This document shows positions 21,606 to 33,779 of a stretch of DNA of 37,500 bases, in pieces. The stretch lies in assembly GCF_037975245.1 (NCBI RefSeq), contig NC_092573.1, positions 5,385,001 through 5,422,500 of the forward strand, read 5' to 3'. Under the pieces are notes generated by a model. That model was not told the origin of the DNA and ran no database searches. It saw nothing but the letters and a program-made list of their open reading frames with translations. Source of the DNA: Apostichopus japonicus (Eukaryota > Echinodermata > Holothuroidea > Aspidochirotida > Stichopodidae). How positions within the stretch are numbered: position 1 is the stretch's first letter; every line of letters begins with the position of its first letter. The translations under genes were made by a program, and so were the position numbers.

Positions 21606-23795
21606 TTATTCGCCACGTTTAGGGAGTCTTAATCGGGTTGATTAGGCTGAGAAATACACGGACCACCTCTCTCAAATATTACATTTGATTTAAAGAAAAT
21701 TAAAAATAATAAACATAAAATCACACTCGTTTGATTTTCCACTTTTTTATTTATATATTTGCACCTCATATCGCATCGTAAACGTTTATTTGTTATTTTT
21801 ACACTTATACAAAAATTATGTAAATGAACGAAATACCACTTCTAATGTGTAAATACATCTAAATGCAACTCAATATTGCTTTACATCATAGTGTTGAATA
21901 TTCAGCTTTTTGAATACAAAGTTTAAACCTCGAGAAGCCATTTTCCTTTTCAAATTTCAAAACATGCATTATTGTCCGGAGAATGTGTTTTGATGCCCAA
22001 ATATTACTCTACTTACATTGTGGCAATTATATACACATGCAACGATTTTAATGCCAGGTGAAAGAAGGAAAAAAACAAGTAAATATGGAATGTTTCTATT
22101 TTTAGTTAATAGTTTGCAAATCAAAACCTCTGAAAACCAGCTACCCACTTGAAGTAACTTAACATATCAGCAGTTAAATTGAACCAAACAAATTTATGTT
22201 TAAAATTCGGTGTGTTTATCCTCAGATGATATAAACGCCTAGGCACTTCTTCCATGATGGTTATCGGCCCCTCGACCCCCCCCCCTCCACCAGGCCCGGA
22301 AACGGTACCAGCCCCTTTTATGTGGAACGAACTTGACACAGAACACCACTTCCTGCCTCATTTCGTAGCACGCTTAATATTTTGTTGCTGCTTTAAATTT
22401 TATTGTAATTAACATATATTTTGATATAAAATGCAATGATAGCCCAAACAAGATCTCTAAATTTTTTACCCTGAAAGTCTGGAATTAACCATGCATGAAT
22501 AATGAAAGACAAACGTACAAGTACAACAACATTTCGACGACAAGTTATTAGGCCTATGCTCTATAGCTATGTCTTATTTTAAAATATGATTTACTAAATG
22601 ATTCATTAACAATTAATAGAATCATGCTTTTCTCTTGGCTTTTGTTTCCTGAAAATATTTTAAGGATAACTTAATCCTTAACATTTAATCCCTTGATGGA
22701 ATATATTAGCTGTGAAGGGAAATTTAAAAAAAGGCTTCCATTAAAGCAAAAGACTAACAAGAAAATAATAATTAATCTGACATCTATTATTATGGGCATA
22801 TGCTTTCTTCCTTGTTGCATTTATCTCAGGCAGGATTTCGTTTTAAAGGTATCATGTAATTACACCAAATGTTAAATTAGAGAAAACTCTTCTTTATTAT
22901 ACAAAATCGTCAACTGCAACTTGTTTGTATCCGAAACAACGGCGTTTGCTGTTTGTTCCTGGTGCCTCATTAATCAACAAATGCTCAGGACAGGATTATC
23001 CACGTTCAACAGGGGCACGAGTTTAAACGTTGTGTAAAAATTCAAAGAAATATTGTTATAACGTTACATTATTCTACGTTGTATATGGTACAAAAAGTTC
23101 AAAGAAGTCAAAACGAAATGGACTTCGATATGCAGTCTTTACGCTGTTGATCAATGACTGTTTTTATGTGATGTTTTAATGTACGTATCATAACCACCGT
23201 GGGCAAATAGATGTCTTTTGTGAGCTATACATCCGGCGTTATCCGGTACCAATGTATCTCTATGGGAGCTCCAATAAACTGTTTGCCACGGGCCTCCCAC
23301 AAGCTTAATCCGGCACATCAAACAAAGACCATTTTCACCATTTGGAGGGGGGTCATACCTTCATTGTTATTGTTCACCCTAATTAACAGCCCAAGTTGGG
23401 GCGTCAGTCGGTACGCATGTTAAAGATACGTCTCCTTTCCTAACGGTGGGTATCCTTTTTTCTGGACTTTTCGCTAAGGAGAACGTCCTTATAGAATGAG
23501 TCCAGCCTCATTTTGTTCAGTCTTTCCGACTCCCAAGTGAACTCCTGCACTACGGTACCCTAGCTCGTTCGCTCTCCATGTCAGATTCCTCGGATGACAT
23601 ATACTCAGTTGACATCACTGTACAGTCTGTCTTTTCTCTCCTCTGACCAGTCTATGTTCTTCATTGCGCTCAATCTACAATGAAGTTTCTGTAAACAAAG
23701 ACACAAGAATAAGTATGAATTAGACATATATAAAGATCAGTTGGCAGATAGTTTACTTTTGTCGAAAAATATACTAGCTCCAACTGGCAATATCT
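21606..23795. other. no gene recognised
   Basis: AT-rich sequence. A C run lies at 22276-22285. The frames at 22121-22339, 22693-22875 and 23211-23423 have no domain or exon support. Confidence 0.4.
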
Positions 23796-23800
23796 CCAGT

Positions 23801-24119
23801 CCCCCCCCCCCAGTGAAAAATGTGGAGGCGCGGATGTATCATTCCGCCCCCCCCCCCCCCGCTTCGCAAGTCAGAAAAAAAACCTTTTTCATTTCCAAAT
23901 GAGAACAAAAAAATCTCATTTGGAGCACCAAATTGCATCTAAGGCCAGGTGAAAATACAAAATTAAGTTTACAAAATGGCGTGGGTGTTGAAGTGTGCTT
24001 TATTGCACCAAATTGCATCTGAGGCCACCTGGAAATGCAAAAACTCCCCTTTGACCCCTCCCCCGGGACGGCCATCAGTCTTCAACCCCCCTACTCAAAT
24101 GTACCTTCCTACGCCACTG
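23801..24119. mobile_element. possible transposon remnant with C runs and TACGCCACTG end
   Basis: C runs lie at 23801-23811 and 23847-23860. A direct repeat CACCAAATTGCATCT occurs at 23927 and again about 79 bases on. The right edge reads CCTTCCTACGCCACTG, the reverse complement of the CAGTGGCGTA motif seen at 14434. I infer a decayed DNA-transposon copy. The left end is not defined. Confidence 0.4.
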
Positions 24120-24431
24120 TATGTTTCAACGGTTTACAAAGCAGATTTGTTTATGGGTTAGGGGAGGTACAGTAGGGGGTACGTGGTCGGGTGACGTTCA
24201 CCATCACAAAGTTAGAACGTGAATGTATCAATAACAGTATACCCTGGAAATTGTGCATGAAAAATTTTACAGATATCTAAAAGGAGATTATTATATTATT
24301 TCTCTCACTGTCATATTTTAACTCTTTTAATTTATCGTTTTTAAAGGAGCGAATTCCTGTACAGGTCTAGGGTTTATATAACGGTGACTTTTAGTGATTG
24401 AAAAATTACATTAATAAGTCTTGGCCTAGTG

Positions 24432-24735
24432 TTACGTACCGAACAATCCAGTAGCACAGAGAACTTCGTTTTCGTTTTTTTTTCGAAAGAAGTTGTTCCT
24501 TCTCAGCCAGTAGTGCTCGGAGTGCCTTTAATTCTTCCTTCAAATGTTTGCACCAAGCTTTCTGTCACAACATGTGCATACTGCCGCGGTAGTTCCAACT
24601 GTCGCTGCTTCTAAATGTTTTTTCTTTTTCCAATACACGTATGACATTTTCCTGCGGAACATCATTAAAAACCAGCGACGGATCGAACTGAAAGTGTACT
24701 TTTATAAACTGGCAACCTTGCTTCCACAGAGCTTT
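24432..24735 (-). pseudogene. possible coding fragment with coiled-coil helix
   Basis: One minus-strand frame runs from about 24735 to 24432 with a single internal stop (TGA, 24567-24565). Downstream of the stop it reads KHLKEELKALRALLAEKEQLLS and then a basic run KKKRKR, a plausible amphipathic helix followed by a nuclear-localisation-like cluster. Upstream it reads FQFDPSLVFNDVPQENVIRV. I do not recognise it. It could be a decayed exon or transposase fragment, or chance. Confidence 0.22.
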
Positions 24736-25277
24736 CTGTTACTTCTGCAATAAACCACGAAGCCGGAATCGTCCATTTTGAATGCTCTTTGCAATGTAGA
24801 ACTCGATTGAGGATCAAGTGCGGTGTGAATCAAACCAACGTGTTGCTACTTGTAATACCGCCTTTTACTGATTTCAAATTGCCCGCTTTCTAGTAAGCCC
24901 AGGCTGTGACGTAATTAACTATACTGAATACGTTATTGTTACTAACCAACTGGAGTAGCCAACCTGTGAACTGCAGAGTGACAGACAGTAAACTTTATCA
25001 TTGTGATGTGACCGGAAATTTCACTTGCTTATCTGGAAATGGTATTTATAGTAAGTGAGCAGTATACTTTTCTGTTTCGTACATATATTGCGGTGGGTAT
25101 TTGTGCGTTTCATCGCTTTACGTGCATGATATAGGCCTTGAATATACTTCTTCGAATATCACTTGACGGCATATTGAGAGAAATCGGCAGAGCAAAAAAC
25201 GGACTGTTGAAATCTATCTCGACTAATCTATGAAAAAGGATATGGACAATGGGAATCGTAAGAGGAGCATTTAAAAC

Positions 25278-25322
25278 GGGGGAGGGGAGGGGAGGGGCAG
25301 GGGAGGGGCAGGGGCAGGGGGC
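25278..25322 (+). repeat. (GGGGA)/(GGGGCA) G-rich repeat
   Basis: Eight closely spaced runs of four or five G, separated by A or CA, lie on the plus strand. It is a strong quadruplex candidate and a small minisatellite. Confidence 0.85.
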
Positions 25323-26954
<1,632 letters not shown>

Positions 26955-27302
26955 TGATTGTATGTCCAGAGGTTCGAAACCGGTAAGGAAGGTCTATATG
27001 TTTGGGACTTGCTATTCTGTTTATTTAAGACTTGCATGTGTCTCAAGCATGAATGTATTACGGTACCCTCACAGGATAATACTTCCGTGTCTCAGGTATG
27101 CATTTCTTTAATGGAATTATATAACGGACACAGGACAATCTAGGCTATTATATATTTGCATATAGGTGCGTGATTTTTACAAACACCACACGTGAATATG
27201 CCAATTTTTTGGCATAATGCTTATTTTCTCAAGCGATATAAATTATTTTCGAAATTTCCGTAAAAACTAAACAGTAATGAACGTCGTTTACGTATTATAC
27301 AC

Positions 27303-27445
27303 AGGGACGTAGCTAAGGCCTGATGATTGAGAGTGGGTCGGGGGGGGGGGGGAGATGTAGTGGCTGAAATTCCAACTGGATGGGATTTGGAGCCAGAAAA
27401 TTCCGACTGCTGCCTTGTAACCCGCAGCCCCCCCCCCCCCACACC
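27303..27445. repeat. G-run/C-run inverted segment
   Basis: GACGTAGCTAAGG is followed by a G run (27340-27352) and, about 75 bases on, a C run (27428-27440), which together form an inverted repeat. The arrangement resembles the interior of the 285-bp MITE (CGTAGCCAGG plus a G run), but no terminal repeats or target duplication could be found. A short CAGT repeat follows at 27463-27486. Confidence 0.4.
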
Positions 27446-27801
27446 CTACTCGTCAACGATACAGTCAGTGTCAGTCAGTCAGTCAGACACTCCATCTTTG
27501 GCGACTGCACTTTTGTTTTTTCGGTACATTTGTACCACTGGCCCTCACTTCACAAATTTATTAATCACTCTGGTTAGCGAGTAAGCAATGAGTATAAGTT
27601 ATCTGCTTGATAGGCTACATAGACTACCAACTAAAAAAGCTATGTTAATGTAACAAAGGGGAAAACTTTTCTTTTTCAACAAATTATATTCGACGACACA
27701 GTGAACTACCCCAAAATACAGTGCTTTTTCCTAGCGCGCTTAATATTATTTTCTTGGGGGGGGGGGGGGCTATTTATCACTCACATGAAAAAAATTAAAT
27801 T

Positions 27802-27841
27802 GTTCACTTCATTCCAACTGAGCATTGGGAATGAAGTGAAC
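27802..27841. repeat. perfect 14-bp palindrome
   Basis: GTTCACTTCATTCC and its exact complement GGAATGAAGTGAAC are separated by 12 bases. The right arm is also the first motif of the tandem array that follows. Confidence 0.9.
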
Positions 27842-28140
27842 AGTTAAACATTTTGCAGAAAAATGTTGAGTTGACGAGATACGACAAGTTGCCAATTAAA
27901 CATTTTGCAGAAAATTTTACAATTGCTCAATTGGGATGAAGTGAACAATTGAACATTTTGCCACAAACATGTCCAATTAACGAGATAAGATAAGTTGTCA
28001 ATTGAACATTTTGCAGAAAATTTTTCCATTGCTCAGATGGAATGAAGTGAACAAGTGAACAATTTGCAGCAAAATGTCCAATACACGAGATATGATAAGT
28101 TGTCAATAAAACATTTTTCAAAAATTGTTCAATTGCTCAG
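27829..28140. repeat. about 105-bp tandem repeat, three units
   Basis: Units begin GAATGAAGTGAACA at 27829, 27934 and 28040. Each contains AAACATTTTGCAGAAAA twice and an ACGAGATA(C/A/T)GA(C/T)AAGTTG block. Period is 105-106 bp. Shared AATTG/CAATT ends make the units partly self-complementary. Confidence 0.85.
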
Positions 28141-28798
28141 TTTAAGCAACTAAGCAATCCAACATTTTTCTGTTTTTTGGGGGGATAAGATTTTATCTTG
28201 TTATTTTAACAATTTACTGAAAAATTTCACTTTATGGGCAAAGTTTTTCTTATGTTGATGGCCATTTTAAGCTTCCGTAGAATAACATTGAGCGTTTTAA
28301 TTGTATACGTTGTACAGTAGTTTATTAGGCATTTTTTTTTAGAGTATTCAAAATCACACGAAGTTTTGTATGGTGGAGTATAAGAACCGCGAGATACTGT
28401 TTCTTAATATGACAAGGAAAACGTGGTAAATATGACTGATTAAAGGTCAAGTTTGACCGAAAATTGTAGGTCACTCACAAATAGCATGAATTTATGAAAA
28501 ATAGAGTGCCACAATCGGAAAAATTAGAGTGCCACAGTCGGAAATTCCGTACTCATAAGCGTACGTATACAATTTTAATCTAAGGCTGATGGGTACAGTT
28601 TCTTCCTCGTTATGATCCCCCACCTATAATTTTCAGTTGATATATGTAATCAACATATTATGTTAAATTAAAAGTAAGTATAGGTATCATCAAACTATAT
28701 ATGAAATTGATCGCAGAGTCAATCAGGCGTAATAGATTTAGGGAGGGGAAATTGATCGTGGGGTGAGGGGCTTCGAGTTCAAATACGTATACTCATCA
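28141..28798. other. no gene recognised
   Basis: AT-rich sequence. A 20-base direct repeat of the type AGAGTGCCACAATCGGAAA occurs twice around 28504-28545. No exon was seen. Confidence 0.4.
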
Positions 28799-29041
28799 AA
28801 AGTAGTCTGTAATGGCCCCAAATTACGGCATGCTGTAATTGCTGGAAGTTTTCAGAAAAGTCCTTTCCTGAAGGTGTTCACTCTCCATATGGTTCGCTGA
28901 CATAAACACACACAACAAGATGACTAAATTTCCCAGTTAGGTAAATTTCCTCCAAGGTGGTTAATAAAACAGTTTAAGAATTTTAACATAAGGTGACCAT
29001 ATTTTAATATGTAGCATATATGGGACCAATAAATCATACTT
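28799..29041 (+). mobile_element. MITE-245 copy 2
   Basis: It begins AAAGTAGTCTGTAATGGCCCC and ends ATGGGACCAATAAATCATACTT. The body matches the other copies (AATTGCTGGAAGTTTTCAGA, ACTCTCCA, AAGGTGACCATATTT). It is linked downstream to the poly-G satellite, and the pairing is repeated at 30783-31400. Confidence 0.8.
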
Positions 29042-29189
29042 AGTATGATAGTAATATTTAGTAGTGTAGGGTCTACTCGTTTGTATTGGGCTTTAACCTA
29101 GTGAAGTTGCATATAGCAAGGTTTGAACCTAACTGGAGACCAAAACTTCCCGGTATGTAACACCTTCGAAAAATAAATGAAGAGGCGCG

Positions 29190-30710
29190 GGAGGGGGGGG
29201 GGGTGGGGGTCGGGGGTCGGACAGAGGATTCAAGAAATTATGTAATTTATTGGCTTCGTAAATAGTGCAGTTCCTAAAGGGTCTACTCGTTTGTATTGGG
29301 TTTTAATGCCTTCTAAATCGCTTAATTTGCGAACAGTTTCTGTGAAGACTACTATATTTCAGTCATACTTTCCCAAGCGTGGGCACAATTCCCCTAAGCG
29401 TGGGCACAAAAAAGTTACTGTTACACATGCATGTTAACAATATGTATATGTGTATATATGTATATGTGTCGGGGGGGGGGGGGGGGTCGGGTGTCGGAAA
29501 GAGGATTCAAGAAAGTATGTAATATATTGGCTTCTTAAATAGTGCAGTTCCTAAAGGGTCTACTCGTTTGTATTGGGTTTTAATGCTTTCTAAATCGCTT
29601 AATTTTCCAACAGTTTCTGTGAAGACTACTATATTTCAGTCATACTTTCCCAAGCGTGGGCACAATTCTCCTAAGCGTGGGCACAATAACGTTACTGTCA
29701 CACATGCTTGTTAACCAATATGTGTATGTGTATATATGTATATGTGTCGGAGGGGGGGGGGGGGGTCGGGTGTCGGAAAGAGGATTCAAGAAAGTATGTA
29801 ATATATAGGCTTCTTTAATAGTGCAGTTCCTAAAGGGTCTACTCGTTTGTATTGGGTTTTAATTCCTTCTAAATTGCTTAATTTTCAAATGGTTTCTGTG
29901 AAGACTACTATATTTCAGTCATACTTTCCCAAACGTGGGCACAATTCCCCTAAGCGTGGGCACAATAAAGTTACTGTCACAAATGCATGTTAACCAAAAT
30001 GTGTATATATGTATATGTGTCGGGGGGGGGGGTGGGTCGGGGGTCGGAAAGAGGATTCAAGAAAGTATGTAATATATTGGCTTCTTAAATAGTGCAGTTC
30101 ATAAAGGGTCTACTCGTTTGTATTGGGTTTTAATGCCTTCTAAATCGCTTAATTTTCGAACAGTTTCTGTGAAGACTACTATATTTCAGTCATACTTTCC
30201 CAAGCGTGGGCACAATTCCCCTAAGCGTGGGCACAATAAAGTTACTGTCACACATACATGTTAACCAATATGTATACATGTGTATACATGTATATGTGCC
30301 GGGGGGGGGGGGGGTGGGTCGGGTGGGAAAGAGGATTCAAGAAAGTATGTAATATATAGGCTTCTTAAATAGTGCAGTTCATAAAGGGTCTACTCGTTTG
30401 TATTGGGTTTTAATGCTTTCTAAATCGCTTAATTTTCCAACAGTTTCTGTGAAGACTACTATATTTCAGTCATACTTTCCCAAGCGTGGGCACAATTCTC
30501 CTAAGCGTGGGCACAATAAAGTTACTGTCACACATGCATGTTAACCAATATGTATATGTGTATATATGTATATGTGTCAGGGGGGGGGGGTGGGTCGGGT
30601 GTCGGAAAGAGGATTCTAATATAAAGGCTTCTTTAATAGTGCAAAGCGTGGGCACAATAAAGTTACTGTCACACATGCATGTTAACCAATATGTATATGT
30701 GTAGTGTATG
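29190..30710. repeat. about 277-bp satellite with poly-G run per unit
   Basis: Five full units plus a shortened one. The landmark GTCTACTCGTTTGTATTGGG falls at 29281, 29558, 29837, 30108 and 30388 (spacings 277, 279, 271 and 280). Each unit has a G run, GGATTCAAGAAAGTATGTAA, two copies of AAGCGTGGGCACAA, and a TATGTGTATATATG stretch. The sixth unit (about 30580-30700) lacks its centre. A stray copy of the landmark occurs at 29070. Confidence 0.95.
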
Positions 30711-30782
30711 CGGCTGCGTACATTATTTTGTCCATGTATATATGTTAATCGTACATTATGTCTGTATCTGAGACTGTATTTG

Positions 30783-31031
30783 TGGACTGTATTGGCCGCA
30801 AATTAAGCAACTTGCAATAATTGCTAGGAATGTTCAAAAAAATACTTTCCTTGGAGGGCTTCGCTCTCCAAATTGTTCTCAGACATTCTTAATGAACACA
30901 AAAGATGACTGAATGTCTAGTGAGGTAATTTTTCTTCCAACGAGGTAATATAACCGTTTAAGAATATTGACCAGAGGTGAGGTGACCATTTTTTGAATAT
31001 ATGGCATATATGGGCCAATACAGCATACTTT
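30783..31031 (+). mobile_element. MITE-245 copy 3
   Basis: It runs from GGACTGTATTGGCCGCAAATT to TATGGGCCAATACAGCATACTTT. It has the same body as the other copies, in the same orientation as copy 2, and is likewise followed by TTGCATATAACAAGTTTGAACC and a poly-G satellite unit. Confidence 0.8.
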
Positions 31032-31139
31032 AATCCTTCTACATAACCTATATTAGTTGCATATAACAAGTTTGAACCTAACTGGACACCCAAACTTCTC
31101 CCGTAGCAACGTAAACACCTTCGAAAATTAAACGGGTGA

Positions 31140-31400
31140 GAGGGGGGGGGGGGGGGGGGTCGGAGTGTTTGAAAGAGAATATAAGAAAGTACATGATGTA
31201 TAGGCTTTTGTCTCACTTGCATTTTTTTCATGGGGCCTTCTCGTTTGTACATGGTGTAATGCCTCCCAAATTGTTAAATTTAAGAACAGGTTTTATGACA
31301 ACTAGCCTAATATATTTCAATCATATTTTCCCAAGCGTGGGCACAATTCCCTAAGCGTGGCACAATACGGATCATATGTATATATGTGTGTGTATAGTGT
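31140..31400. repeat. single diverged unit of the poly-G satellite
   Basis: An 18-base G run is followed by GTCGGAGTGTTTGAAAGAG and diverged versions of the landmark (TTCTCGTTTGTACATGGTG) and of the double AAGCGTGGGCACAA. The tail GTGTACGCGGCTGCGTGC matches the tail of the main array at 30703-30720. With copy 3 of the MITE it forms a second, shorter copy of the whole 28799-30770 arrangement. Confidence 0.8.
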
Positions 31401-31902
31401 ACGCGGCTGCGTGCAGTACACGTTGTATATGTTCATTTTAATCGTTACGTCTGTATCTAGCCGGTAAGCAATAGGCCCTACCTACAAGTTGTTTTTCATT
31501 CTATATATTAATCTTCGTGGCATTGTTCCACTAATTTTGAGGTGAATGTTTGTAAAACGTTTCCATGTTTGAATTCAGAGTTCAATAACATTATCTACAA
31601 TAGAAAATGTTCAATAGAAATGAATGTGGAACACATTTCTGGCGTCATCATGTGTCATTTATTTACACTTGCTTTCTATCGCTGCAACAGAAACATTTGC
31701 AGCAATGAATAAGAGAGGAAAGGGAGAGCAAAATCGTTATTAAGTTGTCGCATTCCTGCAGTAAAGAGTGCACCGTCTTAACTACAAATTTTTAAATATA
31801 TACTTTGTACCTCGTAAAACGTGTTTGGTAAAGTATGTTCTTTACTTTGAATCTTTTACTTGCAATTTTACACCCCAATACAAAACCAGTATATCCCGCT
31901 CC

Positions 31903-32145
31903 AAAGGTTTGCTGTTTTGGCCCCTAATATGCCAGGTATTCAAATATGGTCACCTTTGATACAAAAAAAAATATTGTATTTGTATTACCACCCTTGAGGA
32001 AATTAACATTCAGCCATTTAATGTCTTTAATTTAGAAAGTATGAGAACAATTTGGAAAGTAAAGACCTCCTGGAAGGTAATTTTTGTAAACTTCTGGCAG
32101 TTATATATAGCGTGCTATAATTTGTGGCATATGCAGACTACCTTT
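31903..32145 (-). mobile_element. MITE-245 copy 4 (full length, inverted)
   Basis: A 243-bp copy bounded by AAAGGTTTGCTGTTTTGGCC and TGGCATATGCAGACTACCTTT, which are imperfect inverted repeats of about 25 bp. It is in opposite orientation to copies 2 and 3. The plus frame at 32041-32271 is a shadow. No clear target duplication was seen. Confidence 0.8.
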
Positions 32146-32610
32146 CATCCATTTAGCCACCGACAAATTGCTCAACGGGCAAGTATTAGCTTTGAAGTTA
32201 TGTTTTCAGGATCACCGCCCTATAAGTGTGTTATACATGTGCACATAATGGTAGCAGTGTTATACATATGAGCTGTTAATGTTACCCTAAAACTGTGGCT
32301 TTCTAGGCATTAACCCATCATTTCATGCTCACGACCCGACCTAGAGCCAGATTGTTTAACAGTTACAACTCCCTGATTTAACTAGTAATTAGCTAGGAAG
32401 CACATTAACGCAGGAGGATCGCCATCCTTTTGGAAATTTCCAGTTCATATACTCCCTTAATGGGGTATAAGAGAATGTATAGCAAACGCTGATACGTGTG
32501 CGAAAATTATCAAAGGAGAAAACAACCTCCCCGTGTGAAAAGAAAACAAAGAACAATAAGAAAGCAGACGTTAATTCAGTAAGAGTATACTATTACTTTC
32601 AAACGTATAT
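32146..32610. other. no gene recognised
   Basis: I see no supported feature, apart from an isolated CAACTCCCTG at about 32366 that matches the arms of the hairpin at 32619. Confidence 0.35.
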
Positions 32611-32618
32611 AGTATCAG

Positions 32619-32643
32619 CAGGGAGTTGTTATGCAACTCCCTG
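32619..32643. repeat. perfect 10-bp hairpin
   Basis: CAGGGAGTTG, then the 5-base loop TTATG, then CAACTCCCTG. Confidence 0.9.
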
Positions 32644-32781
32644 GTATTAGTCAGCCATACGTTTCGTACGTTATTCGCGGTCACATTATTAACCCTCCTG
32701 TTGTCATGTAAGCAGCTTTGACCGCGTTTGAAAACAAGAGCGTTTTTTCATGCTGGTTTTGCTGTCGTTTGATTGGAGGAC

Positions 32782-32817
32782 TGATCAGGGAGGTCTAAAA
32801 TATCACCTCCCTGATCA
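32782..32817. repeat. perfect 13-bp hairpin
   Basis: TGATCAGGGAGGT, then a 10-base loop, then ACCTCCCTGATCA. It shares CAGGGAG with the hairpin at 32619. Confidence 0.9.
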
Positions 32818-33072
32818 ACAGATGAGGGTTGTTCATTGCGGTTTCACAAATTCTCTACAATAAACCAATTGGATGCACTGTTCTGTTAGATACAGTATAA
32901 GGCAGGCCGTATCGTGTATTTTCATTGTTGTATCTGCATGCATATGCATCAAGAAGCAGATAAACCAAACACGTACCATACTAATCGGACATAAATAATA
33001 ATAATAAATAATAAAAAACGTCAGGCCAACTTACTTAACACATAAATAATTATACATAAAAAAGTTAGACAG

Positions 33073-33110
33073 ACAGATGAGGAGATCCGTGTATGTGTCT
33101 TCTCATCTGT
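33073..33110. repeat. 13-bp hairpin with one mismatch
   Basis: ACAGATGAGGAGA pairs with TCTTCTCATCTGT at 12 of 13 positions across a 12-base loop. Confidence 0.85.
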
Positions 33111-33314
33111 TTTCTCATGATTCCAGCGGTAAGAATATCGATCAGCCATGCCATAGCGCCAAACTTAATTCTTTGTAAGGGCGAGCTGTTTGTTGAGGTA
33201 TTATGATCGAGGGCCCGCAACGGGAATTACGTAACTTACCAAAATGAGCAACCACGAGGAAATTTGCTGATACTCTCATAGAATTAGCTTGAGGAGTTTT
33301 GTTGGTTTGACGGC

Positions 33315-33317
<3 letters not shown>

Positions 33318-33355
<38 letters not shown>
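33318..33355. repeat. (TA)n microsatellite
   Basis: About 19 uninterrupted TA dinucleotides. Confidence 0.95.
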
Positions 33356-33360
<5 letters not shown>

Positions 33361-33435
33361 CTGAACAAAGTATGAGAAATACATTGTGAGGTACATATGG
33401 TTGTATGTATGTGCAAGCTATGCACATTCACGTTG

Positions 33436-33663
33436 AAAGATATATGCTGTATTAGAACAATGTCAGATATTCAAATATGGTCACCTTTGGTCAAATCCTT
33501 AAATTTTTTATATTACCACGTGCACCCTGAAGGAAATTTACCTCACTGGACATTCAGTCATCTTGTTTGTCCATTTACTAGAATTTCAAGAGAACACTTT
33601 GGAAGAGTTAAAACCTCTCTTTTTGAAAACTTCTAGCAGTACTTTAGCATGCTATAATAACAG
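33436..33663 (-). mobile_element. MITE-245 copy 5 (diverged, inverted)
   Basis: It begins AAAGATATATGCTGTATTAG and contains GATATTCAAATATGGTCACC, GGAAATTTACCTCACTGGAC and CTTCTAGCAGTACTTTAGCA in the order seen in copy 4. The far inverted repeat is mostly lost. Short plus frames at 33397-33808 run through it and are not genes. Confidence 0.75.
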
Positions 33664-33779
33664 ACGAACATATAATGAACCGAATAGGCAGATGATTGTC
33701 TCGGTAAAAATTTCCCGTGGGTATAAATTAAATGTGACGTATATGGGCGTTGTAATCATATATACCGTAATCACGTTCT

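Noticed and set aside
29190-30710. CRISPR-like array
   Set aside because: Units are about 277 bp with conserved, not unique, intervening sequence, and the genome is eukaryotic. It is a satellite.
30470-31354. Frames in the satellite and the MITE
   Set aside because: They coincide exactly with repeat units and shift between units.
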